Shown in pieces: positions 46,801-54,697 of a DNA stretch of 60,000 bases. The notes beneath the pieces were generated by a model, which made no database searches, was not told the origin of the DNA, and saw only the letters and a list, made by a program, of their open reading frames with translations. Each line of letters begins with the position of its first letter. Position 1 is the stretch's first letter. Both the position numbers and the translations under genes were made by a program. Source of the DNA: Lineus longissimus (taxonomy: Eukaryota; Nemertea; Pilidiophora; Heteronemertea; Lineidae); NCBI RefSeq assembly GCF_910592395.1, contig NC_088310.1:4225501-4285500 (forward strand). The letters are read 5' to 3'.

Positions 46801-49307
46801 AAGTTGGAATCGATGCTGATGTTAAAGGACCAAGGTTTGGAATTGACGGAAAAGGAGATCATGACCATGACCATGGCCACAATAAAGGCAAAGGTGGCCT
46901 CAAATTTGGTTTCGGTGGTAAGGGCAAAGAATCTGGCAGCGACTCCGACTCCGATGATCACAAGAAAAGCGGCTTTAAACTTAAATTTCCCAAGTTTGGA
47001 GGTGGTGGTCATGGCCATGGAGGAGCTGATATCAAGGCCGATGCACCAGATGCTAAAATTGATGTCCGAGGTGATCTCCGAGATGTTGGTGGTAACATTG
47101 GAATCGATGGGGGTGTTAAAGGACCAAAGACAGATGTCGATGTAGATAAACCAGATGGTCATAAGAAAGGCAAAGGCAAAGGTGGCTTCAAATTTGGGTT
47201 TGGTAAGGGCAAGGGCTCCGGCAGCGAATCTGACGATGACGACGATCACAAGAAGAAGTCCAAGTTTAAATTTCCGAAGTTTGGTGGGAATAAGAAGGGT
47301 CACTATGAGTTTGGTGATGGACATAGTGAACTGCCGGCGAGTAGCCTTGATGGGAAAGGAAGTTTCTCCTCTAACGTTGGAGGTGACGTTAATGTTGTTG
47401 GTGGTGCACCAAAGGGCGGAATTGGCCTGAAAACTGGCGGAGATTTTGACGCACCAAAGGGTGGAATTGGCCTTAAAGCTGGCGGAGATTTTGACGCACC
47501 AAAGGGTGGAATTGGCCTAAAAGCTGGTGGAGATTTTGACACACCAAAAGGACGACTCGGCCTGAGAGGCGAGTCCCCTGAGATAGATCTGAAAGCAGAT
47601 GCGCCATCGGTTAAAATTGGTGGTGACGTCAACGTTCCTGATGCTGAAGTTGGGTTTGGTCTCGGTGGCGGTGTGAAATCCCCGAAAGGAAAGGCTGGTG
47701 GTGATGCCGGAATCGATGTAGATCTACCCTCAGCAAAGATCTCAGGGGGACTTGGAGGAGATGCAGGAGACTCTGAGAGTTCAGAATCTGGTGGCGGCGG
47801 TTTCGGAATCGGATTCGGCAAGAAAAAGAAACACACAAAGAGGCGGTCATCAGGTTCTTCAGATGATGAGAAGAAAAAGGCCAGTGGCGGGTTTGGCTTC
47901 GGGGGCCCAAGCATTGGGTTCAGTGGTAAAGCTAGTCATGATAACTCAGATGATGATGGTGTAAATTTAGGAACTCCTGGGTTATCTGGTGGTGTTGGAA
48001 TCAAGGGCGGGGTTGATGCTGATGCCAGTACTGGTGGACGATCATCGTTTGGACTGCCAAGTGTCTCTGGTGGCTTTGGAGGGAAGGGTGATGTCGGTGG
48101 CGATATTGATGCCGACTTAACACTGCCTCAGCTAACTACTCTTCCAACTCCTGATGCCAGCGTTGGAGAGGCGGAGCTTGATTTGCCAGATGACAAAAAG
48201 AAAAATAGATTTTCTCTCGGAAAGTTAAAGGGGTCAAAGCCAAAAGGAAAGATTGATGTCAGTTTAGATGCGGATGCCAAGCCAGATGTCGATGCTGGGA
48301 AGTCAAAGAAGGGATTCAAAATGCCAAGTTTCAAAATGGGTGGAGGAAAAAAGAAGAAAGAGGAAGGTAGTATTCATGTTCCCGAGGTTGAATTAAATGC
48401 TTCGTGTTCTGAAGACGAAGTTGTCGTCCCTGAACTTGACACCGGAGTCGAGGCTGGTTTTGGAGGAAGTGCTGATGCAGGTGGCTCAGGCCTAGGTGGT
48501 ATAGACTTAGGTTTAAACCTGCCGTCTGCTCAGGTCTCCGGAGGTTTACCGGCGGGTAAAGTGTCTGGCGGTAACGGTGGTTTCGGTATGCCGTCTGGTA
48601 ACATATCTGCAGAAAAACCAGAGGTTGGCCTTTCCACTGGTGGGAATCTAGATGGTGCACCTTCAATCGGTGAGAAAGGCAAAATGGGCTTGGGATTACA
48701 TGGTTCAAAACGGCTGACGACGGACTTGGACGCCACATCGAGTGAGGATGAAGGGAGATTGTCTCGCCAATCATCTCTTGGTATCAAAGGAGGTCTTCCA
48801 GGCAGTGGGATTGTCAGTCTAGGGCTTGGGGGCAGTGGACAGAAAGGTGCAAGTCTAGGAGGCAGTGGTGATGCTGATATCGGAGGAAGTGGTGGAAGTG
48901 GTGGAAGTGCCGTTTTAGAAGTCGGGGGAAGCGGTAAACATGGATCTGATGCCCGATTAAGTGGAGGCAGCAAGCATGATGCCAGTCTTAGTGTAGGGGC
49001 CGGTGGAGCTGCTGGCGCTGCGCTCAAAGGCAGTGGAGAAGCCAGCGTGGAAGCTGATAGCGACAGCGATAATGAGAAGAAAGGCTTCTCATTCTTCGGC
49101 AAAAAGAAGAAATCGAAAAAGGACAAGAAGAAATCTCGATCAAGTGGTAGTTCCAGCAGCAGCAGCAGCAGTAGTTCCAGCAGTAGCAGCAGTAGTTCCA
49201 GCAGTAGCAGCAGCAGCAGTAGTAGTGATAGCGACTCAGATGATGAGAAGAAAGAGAAGAAAAAGAGTAAGAAGTCAAAGAAATCAAAGAAGAAAAGTAA
49301 AAAGTAA
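34809..49307 (+). CDS. AHNAK-like giant protein without PDZ, gene 2
   Basis: A 14.5-kb frame of 4,832 codons from an ATG with A at -3 (AAAAATGAGT) to TAA, uninterrupted by introns. Order: N-terminal Gly-rich start (MSFGGSFGVDAGIG); a ~25-residue Ser run at ~170-196; basic and Gly-rich linkers; then from ~700 to 4,150 repeats of KGPKIGGGIGGGFDGPN, KGPSFGIGGKGDHDHDHGHK and GSDSDSDDDHHKKGKGG plus FKFGLPKFGGGGHG; a block shared with gene 1 (~4,158-4,653); a Gly/Ser region; a long Ser run; and a Lys/Ser tail. No PDZ, signal peptide or membrane segment is visible. Motif style and the shared block make it a paralogue of gene 1 and place it in the AHNAK family. His/Asp clusters are far denser than in vertebrate AHNAK, which suggests, but does not prove, divalent metal binding. 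Ser-Asp runs fit casein kinase 2 consensus sites. Confidence 0.9.
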   Translation: MSFGGSFGVDAGIGLKADVKAPEVDVGLSGRGSHGNNVGAGFGGEVDASGPNVGVGLLGRSSHGGDAGLRGDGELGGDVDVAGPNAGVGLSGKGPQGSAGFGGDAGFGGDAGFKGNAKGPKVSANGRKSRRDSGSDNSDEGHTGKGGINLKVGGGAKVKGSKKSGKKSRSRSSSSSSSSSSSSSSSSSSSSSSGSDGDKKKRSASAGVSGDIGMKGKVKTPKVGAGVKGKKRSRSHGDSDDNSIDVGGGIDIGGGGTLPVRGKAKGPKAGLGVKGSRGSLAADDDHHSKRKSGGFLDFFRNLPKKFGSKRDVSADIDAGVNVKGGAKAPKAPKAPKGSAGVNAPNAGIKSKAPKGELKTGGDRGGGVGLGLGGAIGLKGDTDVKGPKFGKGHDPHSHSGSDSDGGFNYNMPKFSGLNFDTGGGGSGGLGGDADIGGQAALPGFDSDAGLKVKADASNVDLNASPKGKQPGAHIKGGRGDLPSAGMEGGMGLSGPRGGVGLNTDVEMKGDVDHNIKGPSFGIGFGGKAGGDADVNMDVDAPDAGFRGGPSGGASIGGLKADTNISGPDVNLGMKGSGGAGVGAKGPKANFGVKGRRSRNDSDSDSDSDDGGKKRSSGFNFSVPKLPKFGRKKSADARGSLGGSAQDISVGGGVDGRPDAGLQVDTPDGNVKAKGKSGKKSSFGKKGIGGFKFPKFGGKGAKAGVSVSGPDAKMDTTDFDVNVSAGGKGPKIGGTSGGIGLGGGFNGDGDAGIKGPNIGGGIGGGFGGPNVDAGVKGPKIGGGSGGGFDGPNVDAGIEGPNIGGGIGGGFDRPNVDMGVKGPKIGGGIDGGFGSGIGVGGGLDGPNLDQDMEIEAEVPELELNSAPHGGDFDVGGGFGGGIGVGGNVGGDVKGPSFGFGAKGGGSHSDDDSDDGKKKGKGRFHFGLPKVKMPKFGGGSKGSSPDVDANVSPNGGKIRGGADVDLDVDLNAKGKAKSPNKKKGFNLKFPKFKFSGDGDANGHGEVKGPTIGGGIGGGFDGPNVDARVKGPTIGGGIGGGFDGPNIDAGGKGPKIGGGIGGGFDGPKVGGGIGGGFDGPNVDAGVKGSTIGGGIGGGFDGPNVGGGLGGGIGGSSPDAGGNVGIDADVKGPSFGIGGKGDHDHDHGHKKGKGGFKFGFGGKGKGSDSDSDDDDDHHKKGKGGFKIGLPKFGGGGPGKHGHGGADLSLDGPNVDAGVEGPKIDGGIGGGFDGPNVDTGVKGPKIGGGIGGGFDDPDVSGDYKIEAEAPDIDLNSASPGGKVGIGGGFGGLGGIGGDVKGPEIDVDGKAGHGDGHKKGKGGFKFGFGKGKGSHSDSESDDDDDHKKGKGGLHFNMPKIKMPSFGGHGKHDHGSPDADVKIGVGVGGDIPDAGGNVGLGGGVKGPKIGFGGKPEQPDADIKIGGDLPDAGVSGGIKGPTIGFGAKGDADHDHKKPKKKSSFKFGFGKSKGSHSDSESDDDDHHKKGKGGFKIGLPKFGGGGHSHGHDGADIPDADVSIGGGVSGSLPDTGSNVGIGGDVRGPKIGFGGKADKPDADVNIGGGIGGGLPDAGGKVGIDADVKGPSFGIGGKGDHDHDHGHKKGKGGFKFGFGGKGKGSDSESDDDGDHHKKGKGGFKIGLPKFGGGGHGKHGHSGADVSLDGPDVDAGVKGPKIGGGIGGGFDKPNVGAGVKGPEIGGGIGGGFDGPNVGAGVKGPEIGGGIGGGFDGPNIDAGVKGPTIGGGIDGGIEGGLPDAGGNVGIDADVKGPSFGIGGKGDHDHGHKKGKGGFKFGFGGKGKGSDSESDDDDDHHKKGKGGFKFGLPKFGGGGHGKHGHGGADMSLEGPDAKVPDADVKIGGGIGGDLPDAGGDADIGVGIKGPTIGFGAKGEADHDHKKPKKKSSFKFGFGKGKGSHSDSESDDDDHHKKGKGGFKIGLPKFGGGGHGKHGHGGTDLSLEGPDANVDVPDADVNIGGRIGGDLPDAGGDFGIGGGGKGPTIGGGIGGGFDGPNIGGGIGGGFDGPNVDAGVKGPKIGGGIGGGIEGGLPDAGGDVGIDADVKGPSFGIGGKGDHDHGHKKGKGGFKFGFGGKGKGSDSESDDDDDHHKKGKGGFKFGLPKFGGGGHGKHGHGGADVSLEGPDAKVPDADVKIGGGIGGDLPDAGGDADIGVGIKGPTIGFGVKGEADHDHKKPKKKSSFKFGFGKGKGSHSDSESDDDDHHKKGKGGFKIGLPKFGGGGHGKHGHGGTDLSLEGPDANVDVPDADVKIGGRIGGDLPDAGGDFGIGGGGKGPTIGGGIGGGFDGPNVGGGIGGSFDGPNVDAGVKGPNIGGGIGGGIEGGLPDAGGDVGIDADVKGPSFGIGGKGDQDHGHKKGKGGFKFGFGGKGKGSDSESDDDDGHHKKGKGGFKIGLPKFGGGGHGKHGHGGADVSLDGPETKVPDADVKIGGGIGGDLPDVGGDADIGGGLKGPSIGFGVKGDADHDHKKPKKKSSFKFGFGKSKGSHSDSESDDDDHHKKGKGGFKIGLPKFGGGGHGHDHGGADIPDADVNIGGGVSGSLPDAGSNVGIGGDVRGPKIGFGGKADKPDADVNIGGGVGGGLPDVGGNIGIDADVKGPSFGIGGKGDHDHDHDHKKGKGGFKFGFGKGKGSDSDSDDDDDKKGKGGFKFGLPKFGGGGHGHGQVDAGGKTDLPDVDISGKAELPDADVNVKKPGGSLKKKFSFGKKKDKDVKVLASGDGGLPDAGGSIGIGGDLKGPSIGFGGKADEPNMDVNIGDGGGLPDADGGVGIDAGLKGPKFGTKVDKPDIDVDHGHKKGKGGFKFGFGKGKGSHSDSESDDDHKKKGKGGFKFGLPKFGGGGHGGAHGDSNIGIGGNIKGPSIGIGGDADIPDLDQDLKIEADVPEADLKSAPPGGSIGFGGGLGGGLGGGIGGDLKGPSIDFGGKADKPDADVKIGGGIAGGLPDADGKVGIDADVKGPSFGIGGKGDHDHDHGRKKGKGGFKFGFGKGKGSDSDSDDDDHHKKGKGGFKIGFPKFGGGGHGGADIKADVPDAKIGGGIDAGLPDASGNVGIDADVKGPKIGFGGRADKPDADLKIGGGIEGGLPDAGGDVGIDADVKGPSFGIGGKGDHDHDHGRKKGKGGFKFGFGKGKGSDSDSDDDGHHKKGKGGFKFGLPKFGGGGHGGADIKADVPDAKIGGGIDAGLPDASGDVGIDADVKGPNIGLGGRADKPDVDVNIGGGIGGGLPDAGGDVGIDADVKGPSFGIGGKGDHDHDHGRKKGKGGFKFGFGKGKGSDSDSDDDSHHKKGKGGFKFGFGKGKGSDSDSDDDGHQKKGKGGFKFGLPKFGGGGHGGADIKADLPDAKIGSGIDAGLPDASGDVGIDADVKGPNIGLGGRADKPDVDVNIGGGIGGGLPDAGGDVGIDADVKGPSFGIGGKGDHDHDHGRKKGKGGFKFGFGKGKGSDSDSDDDGHHKKGKGGFKFGLPKFGGGGHGGADIKADVPDAKIGGGIDAGLPDASGNVGIDADVTGPKIGYGGRADKPDVDVNIGGGIGGGLPDAGGDVGIDADVKGPSFGIGGKGDHDHDHGRKKGKGGFKFGFGKGKGSDSDSDDDGHHKKGKGGFKIGLPKFGGGGHGGADIKADVPDAKIGGGLPDASGNVGIDAEVTGPKIGFGGRADKPDADVKIGGGIGGGLPDAGGDVGIDADVKGPSFGIGGKGDHDHDHGRKKGKGGFKFGFGKGKGSDSDSDDDGHHKKGKGGFKIGLPKFGGGGHGGADIKADVPDAKIGGGLPDASGNVGIDAEVTGPKIGFGGRADKPDADFKIGGGIGGGLPDAVGNVGIDADVEGPNSGIGGKVDLDHDHGHKKGKGGFKFGFGGKGKGSDSGSGDDDDHHKKGKGGLKFGLPKFGGGGHGDAGGDGNIGIGGSIKGPSIGIGGDADIPDLDQDLQIEADAPEVDLNTAPPGGSIGFGGGLGGGLGGGIGGDFKGPSIDFGGKADKPDTDVNIGGGIGGGLPDADVKVGIDADVKGPRFGIDGKGDHDHDHGHNKGKGGLKFGFGGKGKESGSDSDSDDHKKSGFKLKFPKFGGGGHGHGGADIKADAPDAKIDVRGDLRDVGGNIGIDGGVKGPKTDVDVDKPDGHKKGKGKGGFKFGFGKGKGSGSESDDDDDHKKKSKFKFPKFGGNKKGHYEFGDGHSELPASSLDGKGSFSSNVGGDVNVVGGAPKGGIGLKTGGDFDAPKGGIGLKAGGDFDAPKGGIGLKAGGDFDTPKGRLGLRGESPEIDLKADAPSVKIGGDVNVPDAEVGFGLGGGVKSPKGKAGGDAGIDVDLPSAKISGGLGGDAGDSESSESGGGGFGIGFGKKKKHTKRRSSGSSDDEKKKASGGFGFGGPSIGFSGKASHDNSDDDGVNLGTPGLSGGVGIKGGVDADASTGGRSSFGLPSVSGGFGGKGDVGGDIDADLTLPQLTTLPTPDASVGEAELDLPDDKKKNRFSLGKLKGSKPKGKIDVSLDADAKPDVDAGKSKKGFKMPSFKMGGGKKKKEEGSIHVPEVELNASCSEDEVVVPELDTGVEAGFGGSADAGGSGLGGIDLGLNLPSAQVSGGLPAGKVSGGNGGFGMPSGNISAEKPEVGLSTGGNLDGAPSIGEKGKMGLGLHGSKRLTTDLDATSSEDEGRLSRQSSLGIKGGLPGSGIVSLGLGGSGQKGASLGGSGDADIGGSGGSGGSAVLEVGGSGKHGSDARLSGGSKHDASLSVGAGGAAGAALKGSGEASVEADSDSDNEKKGFSFFGKKKKSKKDKKKSRSSGSSSSSSSSSSSSSSSSSSSSSSSSSSDSDSDDEKKEKKKSKKSKKSKKKSKK
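40021..42400 (+). repeat. 879-bp coding higher-order repeat in gene 2
   Basis: Long direct repeats begin at 40021, 40900 and 41779, exactly 879 bp (293 codons) apart. The first two copies are complete and nearly identical; the third is partial. For example, the segment starting GACCTATCACTTGAGG is at 40641 and again at 41520. The length keeps the reading frame. Confidence 0.9.
43600..46270 (+). repeat. 423-bp coding repeat array in gene 2
   Basis: About six copies of a 141-codon unit. The landmark GACCATGGCCGCAAG falls at 43731, 44154, 44577, 45081, 45504 and 45915. Most spacings are 423 bp. One unit is 504 bp because of an internal 81-bp duplication of the GFGKGKGSDSDSDDD module, and one is 411 bp. 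All are multiples of three. The array is bracketed by two copies of an IPDLDQDL-IEAD module about 3,138 bp apart (43425 and 46563). Confidence 0.9.
47281..48765 (+). other. Gene 2 C-terminal block conserved with gene 1
   Basis: Collinear with gene 1 at 20941-22235: KKGHY, Lys/Arg cluster with RRSSGSSDDEKK, LPQLTTLPTPDAS, DKKKNRFSLGK, SKPKGK, MPSFKMGGGKKKK, VVVPELDTGVEAG, and LTTDLDATSS followed by EDEGRL. Beyond this point the two proteins diverge completely. Confidence 0.85.
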
Positions 49308-50169
49308 ACAGTGGTACAAGTTAAATATTGGAGCGATGCGCCAAGCAGTTGAGGTTAAGTGGAAGTTGATACTCTTTAGTCTGGGATGTAGTAGAAGTTG
49401 TTTGGTGCCAGTTGCAGTGAAATTGACGCCCTTGTTGAAAGAGTACGATTTGGAAGAAATGGTCGGGACGCTGAATTGAGAGGGAAATGGTTGCATATGA
49501 CCCCATCCCAGTAGCAGCAGATGATAGTGAGGACGCAGGGTGTGGTGACGCATACTCGCGGCACTTGCTCTACAGAATGGTGTCATGGTGAGGTTAGCAG
49601 ACGAGTGGTGATGTCAGGGGAATGGCTGGTGATGTTAGCAGGTAGCTGATCATGTTAGCAGATGACTGGTGATCGATTTGAAGATGCATCAGGTATCGAA
49701 CATTTAAGACTCACTGTGATGAACTATCGATAGGAATAATAATGACAATCTGTGGATAAGACGCAAAAACATTAAGTGGATATTCAGTGATTCATAATTA
49801 TGCTTTATTCAAAGACCTAAACCCAGGTGATTGTTGGTTCAATGATGTTACGTAATAGATTCTGACATCCTTGATCATCATTTAAAGCAAAAAGTGATAT
49901 CACTGCTTTGATAATGATTGCTTTTGGTTACAGGTGATGAAATTGTTTGGCATTTGTCCCCAATTGTCTCACAAAGTATCCTTCATTTACTGCCATTAGT
50001 TTTCTCAAATAACCGTTACTTAAGTTTTGACATCTGTATCCAAAGTCACTGGGTCTGGGTCTTGTGAAGAGAGTGTAGTCTGAGGAATATAGACTGTCGA
50101 TGTTGCTGCAGGGAACATAAAATCACGATGGGACTTCGAATGAACTCATGATTGCTGATACCAAGAATC

Positions 50170-50175
50170 AATAAA
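50170..50175 (+). promoter_or_regulatory. Proximal poly(A) signal candidate, gene 2
   Basis: A canonical AATAAA 863 nt after the gene 2 stop, in an AT-rich context. Confidence 0.45.
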
Positions 50176-51234
50176 GACTAGAATTATATTAGTCTTTATC
50201 AATTCTTGCTGAAAGTTGTCAATGCATGGATTGTAGTGATGCCGTCTGGAAAACGTCAGAAAAATGGAGGCGTAAGTTGTCTTTTTCTGTTATTCAACTT
50301 GTTACATAATCGTTGTTACATCTTTCAGTGTTCCACATGTTGCAGTGTTCCTCCTTGCTTAGTGTTCCATTGGTGTTTTCTGTTTTCTGTTGTTATGGGA
50401 AGCATCTGCACGTTTTCATCTTCATCACCAATGTTAGACTTATCCCGTTTAGCTTAATACTACCATATATTTTTTAACGAGATCAAACTATCTGGGAACA
50501 TCGATTCACAAGAACGCTGAAAGATTTACCACCGTCTCTTCGGAGTGTTCGTTTGAATACAAAGCGGATCAAGATAATCATACAATTTGGCTCCAAATGA
50601 ACGCTCTCCGATTATTTTTGTTGTAAATTCGTTTTTGTCTGCTGTTCAGTCTCCCCAGGAATTTGCACAGTCTGTGTCAACTTGGAAACTTTGAGATGTC
50701 AGCTTCGTGTCATTTTTGCAGATCTACAGTGTGTCACAATGAAATGGGTCAACAAAACGCTCTTTTCAATAATGTTTTTCGGCAGTTTCTTTCCCCAGAA
50801 ATCTGCATTTTCATGATAAGCATGTTATTTTTGTGACGTCCTGTAGATCATTGCAACTTTAAAGGCTTTTATAAGAATGGTAACTGTATTTAAGTGCTTG
50901 GTATGTCATAACGGCCTACCCCTTTTTGAAAATGTGATTAGTAAATCCGGTTTAGCCGATCAATGGGATTGAGTCAAAATAAGTATATACGGGTATTATT
51001 TCAAAAAGGTAGATTTTAAAACAATTGTGTGAGTTTCGGTTAATTCTAATCAAAACGCCTCTCTGTCCTTACATGCAGTGTAGCAGACAGGGTGTGTCTT
51101 CTCTAAGCCGTCAATCGATGTACAATACTGGTCAAAAGTAATGTCACCATGTCTTTGTTTCGCAGTCTGAAAACTCAGCACACCCTGTTCGACGATGTGT
51201 CAACAACACATTCGACATTCACATAAGCATTTCT

Positions 51235-51446
51235 TTAAAGGGCTGACCGTACCACCATTTTGGTAAGAACTTGGATTCCTAAAGCAATTAGAACACCTTC
51301 AAAATGAATTGAATGCTCATTTAAAACCTGGGAGGCTGTTCTATTGAAAACAAAGACCCACCCTTGAAAATGGCATTGGGTTCGTTTTGAAAGAGTTCAT
51401 ATTGCTTTAGGATTTAAAGTTCTTATGCCTATGGTTAACCCCTTAA
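51235..51446. mobile_element. MITE-like foldback element, TTAA-flanked
   Basis: TTAA at 51235-51238 and 51443-51446 flank a ~204-bp element whose two halves are long imperfect inverted repeats. The best part pairs AGAACTTGGATTCCTAAAG (from 51266) with the complement around 51396-51423, and similarity continues outward (AGGGCTGACC against GGGGTTAACC). No open frame is present. A non-autonomous DNA element with a TTAA target is the simplest reading; a transcribed long hairpin is an alternative because it lies in a predicted 3' UTR. Confidence 0.55.
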
Positions 51447-53929
51447 AAGGAGTTGTCACTCTTGATCATACATGTGTCAAAGTACAATGGTTTGGGTGTT
51501 ATCTAACATAAGTCCTTGAAGAAACGTCTCCAGGGATTCTCACCAGTACAAAAACTGTCCTGGGCCTATGTATGTTCTTAAGACATAATACAAATAAGAA
51601 GGATATTGTGTATAGTCAGGTTGATAACAGATGTAGATCTTTATATCAATCCTTGACCCGCTTGTTTCGATTCGTAATTATTCCAATTGCCAACATTTAC
51701 ACTTTGAGTTGCGGGCCACTGAGGATGTTCAGTGGACAGTCCCCTATCTTCAGAATGTGATTTCTTTTTCAGATTGAAAAAATGCAAATAAACCTAAAGC
51801 ATTTTCAATGAAAATCAAACATTTCAATCAAACTTTTCGGTCAATTATTAGAGAACATGTATGTGATCACAATCTCTCAAAATGAACAAAGAACTTGAAA
51901 GAGTACAAGGTAAATGCGTACTATAACAGGTTTACTATAGCATTGCAAACACCAAGGACTAAATTTTTTTCATGATTATAATAACTCATGCTCGTCGAAC
52001 TAATCGATATGATATACTCATGACCTGAAATGTCAGGTATGGGTCCTTTATGCTGAGAGGTATTTCAAGTACTTTTAGGACAAAAAGCGGGTTGAGTTTA
52101 TAGGCCAATCTGTTAAGAGCTCGTCAAAGTCAGGAATTCAAGTCAAAGATGTGGACTTAAAGTGCATATATATCCGAAACCGATTAGAATATAGGAGTGA
52201 ATATTTTATAAACCATTTGAATGAGTGGATAGATCATGCAAATGATCAGGTTGTGCCAGGAGTCTAGCCTTGTACATGTACCTGAAACAATTCATATCCT
52301 TAATACATTATCTGACCAAGTCGAAAGGAGTTACTTTTTGTGAAAGATTCTGCAGTAATCAATTGCATTCTCTCCGTATGCATTAAAAGAGGATGTTTAT
52401 ACTATTAATGCCAAATTTCAGAGAATTTGCGTGCACAATAATTGCTCCACGACAATTATGCTTATTAAGGGAACACGAATGTCGTTGACCTTTCAAATGT
52501 TCAGTCAATCAATATAATAATATGACAATTAAAAAAACAATGTAGGAAGTACTTTCGGTAGGCCTTTGGGAAGTATCGAATCATTTGAAAATGTTCCTCT
52601 TTAAAGCTGAAAGGGCACCTCTTTTCATATCACTTGTAACTACATTAGGCTCGATTTCACCGAATGCCCTTCCCGCCCCGGTTCGAGCCATGATACCTTC
52701 AAGATCATTTGACCAAATTTTGTGGTTTCTCTGTGGTATTTTAGGCATGGCCAATACAGGCATTGTGGTCATTATGGCGCACCTACGATAGGCTTGGAGT
52801 ATTCAGGCATTTGACCGAAGGAATGCCCTGTCAATAGGCCTACACGCTTCATGTAACTCCATACAACATTGCATTTAAAGTTATTTCGAAAATGACTTAA
52901 TGTGATCTTTTACATGTATGACAATAAGGTCCTAATAATTGTTCAAGTGAGAACTCCTTCCAGATGTTGAAGGATCGCACAGTGCTATACATGCCGGAAA
53001 AAGAGTCCATTGATAACCTTCTTTTGTTATACTGGGTATGTCCAAAAACTCGATGAGTTTTTAGTATGTCAGTAGCCTACGTAGCTATACCCCACCACCC
53101 TAAATAACAAAGAATGCACTTGTATTGCCATTGGACTTTTCTTGTCAGTATAGCAATGTATGCTTGTGATGTCCTTGTCAGCAGTGGTAACTACATCCTA
53201 CTCTTGTTGAGATCATGTGCAAAGACAGTTAATGACCATTGGAATGTTTGACATATACGATCGAAAGTAAATAAAAGTAAACATCCCTGTAGCACAGTTA
53301 CTGTGCAAGCAAATTTGCTGAAACTTGGCATTCATAGTATCGTGTATGAACACAACTGCACAACGGCACTATTCAGTTCGGATTTACACACTTGACAAAC
53401 AGGAGTAGGCCTTTGAATCTGTTGTCGTTCTCGACATTATTTGCACAATTTCGGCAACGTCTGATATGAATAAGTTGTGGACATTCTCACTAAAGGGTCA
53501 AGCCAGGTTGAGGTGAAGAATGATCCTTTTGAAAGGGCACAGCGACACTGCTAACATTAGTGCCAAGAGTTATGCCGTAAACTCGTCAGAAACAGTCGTG
53601 ATTTTTAATAGTGTTACTCGCTGGAGGTCGCGACCGTTCCGGACTGGTTAAACTGTGTCCTAAGGTCCATTTGATATTTCTTTAACGAATGTTATTTCCT
53701 TCTTATCGAATCAAAACAATAGTTTAAATGATGCGAGTTTGTTGATACAACGTCAGATGCTACATGTCATGCAAGTGGTTTTTTTGGGGTTATTACGGAC
53801 TAAAAAACAAACGCCAGGGTATGATGCAAAGGTCATCAGATGTTGCCAAGATGGCATAACCCATGGCATGAATCCATGGTTGATATTAGTAGGTCTTTAA
53901 GAATGTGGTAACGCGTTGCGTCAGTCAAA

Positions 53930-54010
53930 ATCGGCCAAGAGCCGTCGCGACATTTCAAGGTTACAGGAATGATGCTGCCTTCTCGATCTTAGGGACGGCT
54001 CCTGGCCGAT
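53930..54010. repeat. GC-rich inverted repeat (hairpin)
   Basis: ATCGGCCAAGAGCCGTC (53930-53946) pairs with GACGGCTCCTGGCCGAT (53994-54010), 16 of 17 positions, across a 47-nt loop. The GC-rich stem stands out in AT-rich surroundings. It may be a structural RNA element or the remains of a mobile element. Confidence 0.5.
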
Positions 54011-54204
54011 GTAACAATTGTAGAATGGATGATTTTCTGCGTTATTTTGATGTATATATTTATGTTTGGCCGTGTTAAGTACAAATGCATTTTCAGTGCA
54101 ATATCAGAGTGTGTCTGTACATAAATAAGGAGGCTATAATTTGATCTTAGATTTGCTGCGAAATTCGTACGCTGTAGATAAGAAAGAGCACCTTAACATT
54201 TTGG

Positions 54205-54320
54205 TGTCAAAAATGTCACATTTTAGCAGAGAATGTTACATGAGAATGTCACAATCAAATAGAAAATGTCACATTTATGCAGAGACTATCACCTTTAAGC
54301 AGACGAGAGAGTCACTTTTT
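54205..54320. repeat. Degenerate short repeats
   Basis: Variants of AATGTCACATTTTAGCAGAGA recur about every 20-35 nt (for example near 54211 and 54267, with weaker copies between and after). The units are diverged and no function is evident. Confidence 0.5.
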
Positions 54321-54697
54321 TCTTTTAAATTACTGAATGATGTAAACGCAAGCATGAGAGACTTTAGATTAAGATCACCTCAAGAGGTCAATTCACTCTA
54401 CATCCTATCTCCCCAATATTATGTGAGAGAGAGTCGCCTCCTGGGGCTTGATTGATATCAGATAAGTCCGTCTTGGTAATGTGTCCTATCTGATCCCAAG
54501 GTTCGCCTCTTGTCCTCTCCCCATTTGACCAATGGCAAACCCTGGGCTCGGAGAGCCTGACTGTTGAGTTCGGTTTAATGCGTTTTTCAAGTTAACTCGT
54601 TCTAAAAGGTTAAGATTTTCAACTCGTCTACTTATATACTTAATGCCTTAAACAGTATTACCGTATCTTCCTATGTTGTATAATATTTTTGTACCAA

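Noticed and set aside
52581-52772. Minus-strand frame of 63 codons resembling a mobile-element fragment
   Set aside because: Too short to assign, and no reverse transcriptase or transposase motif is visible.
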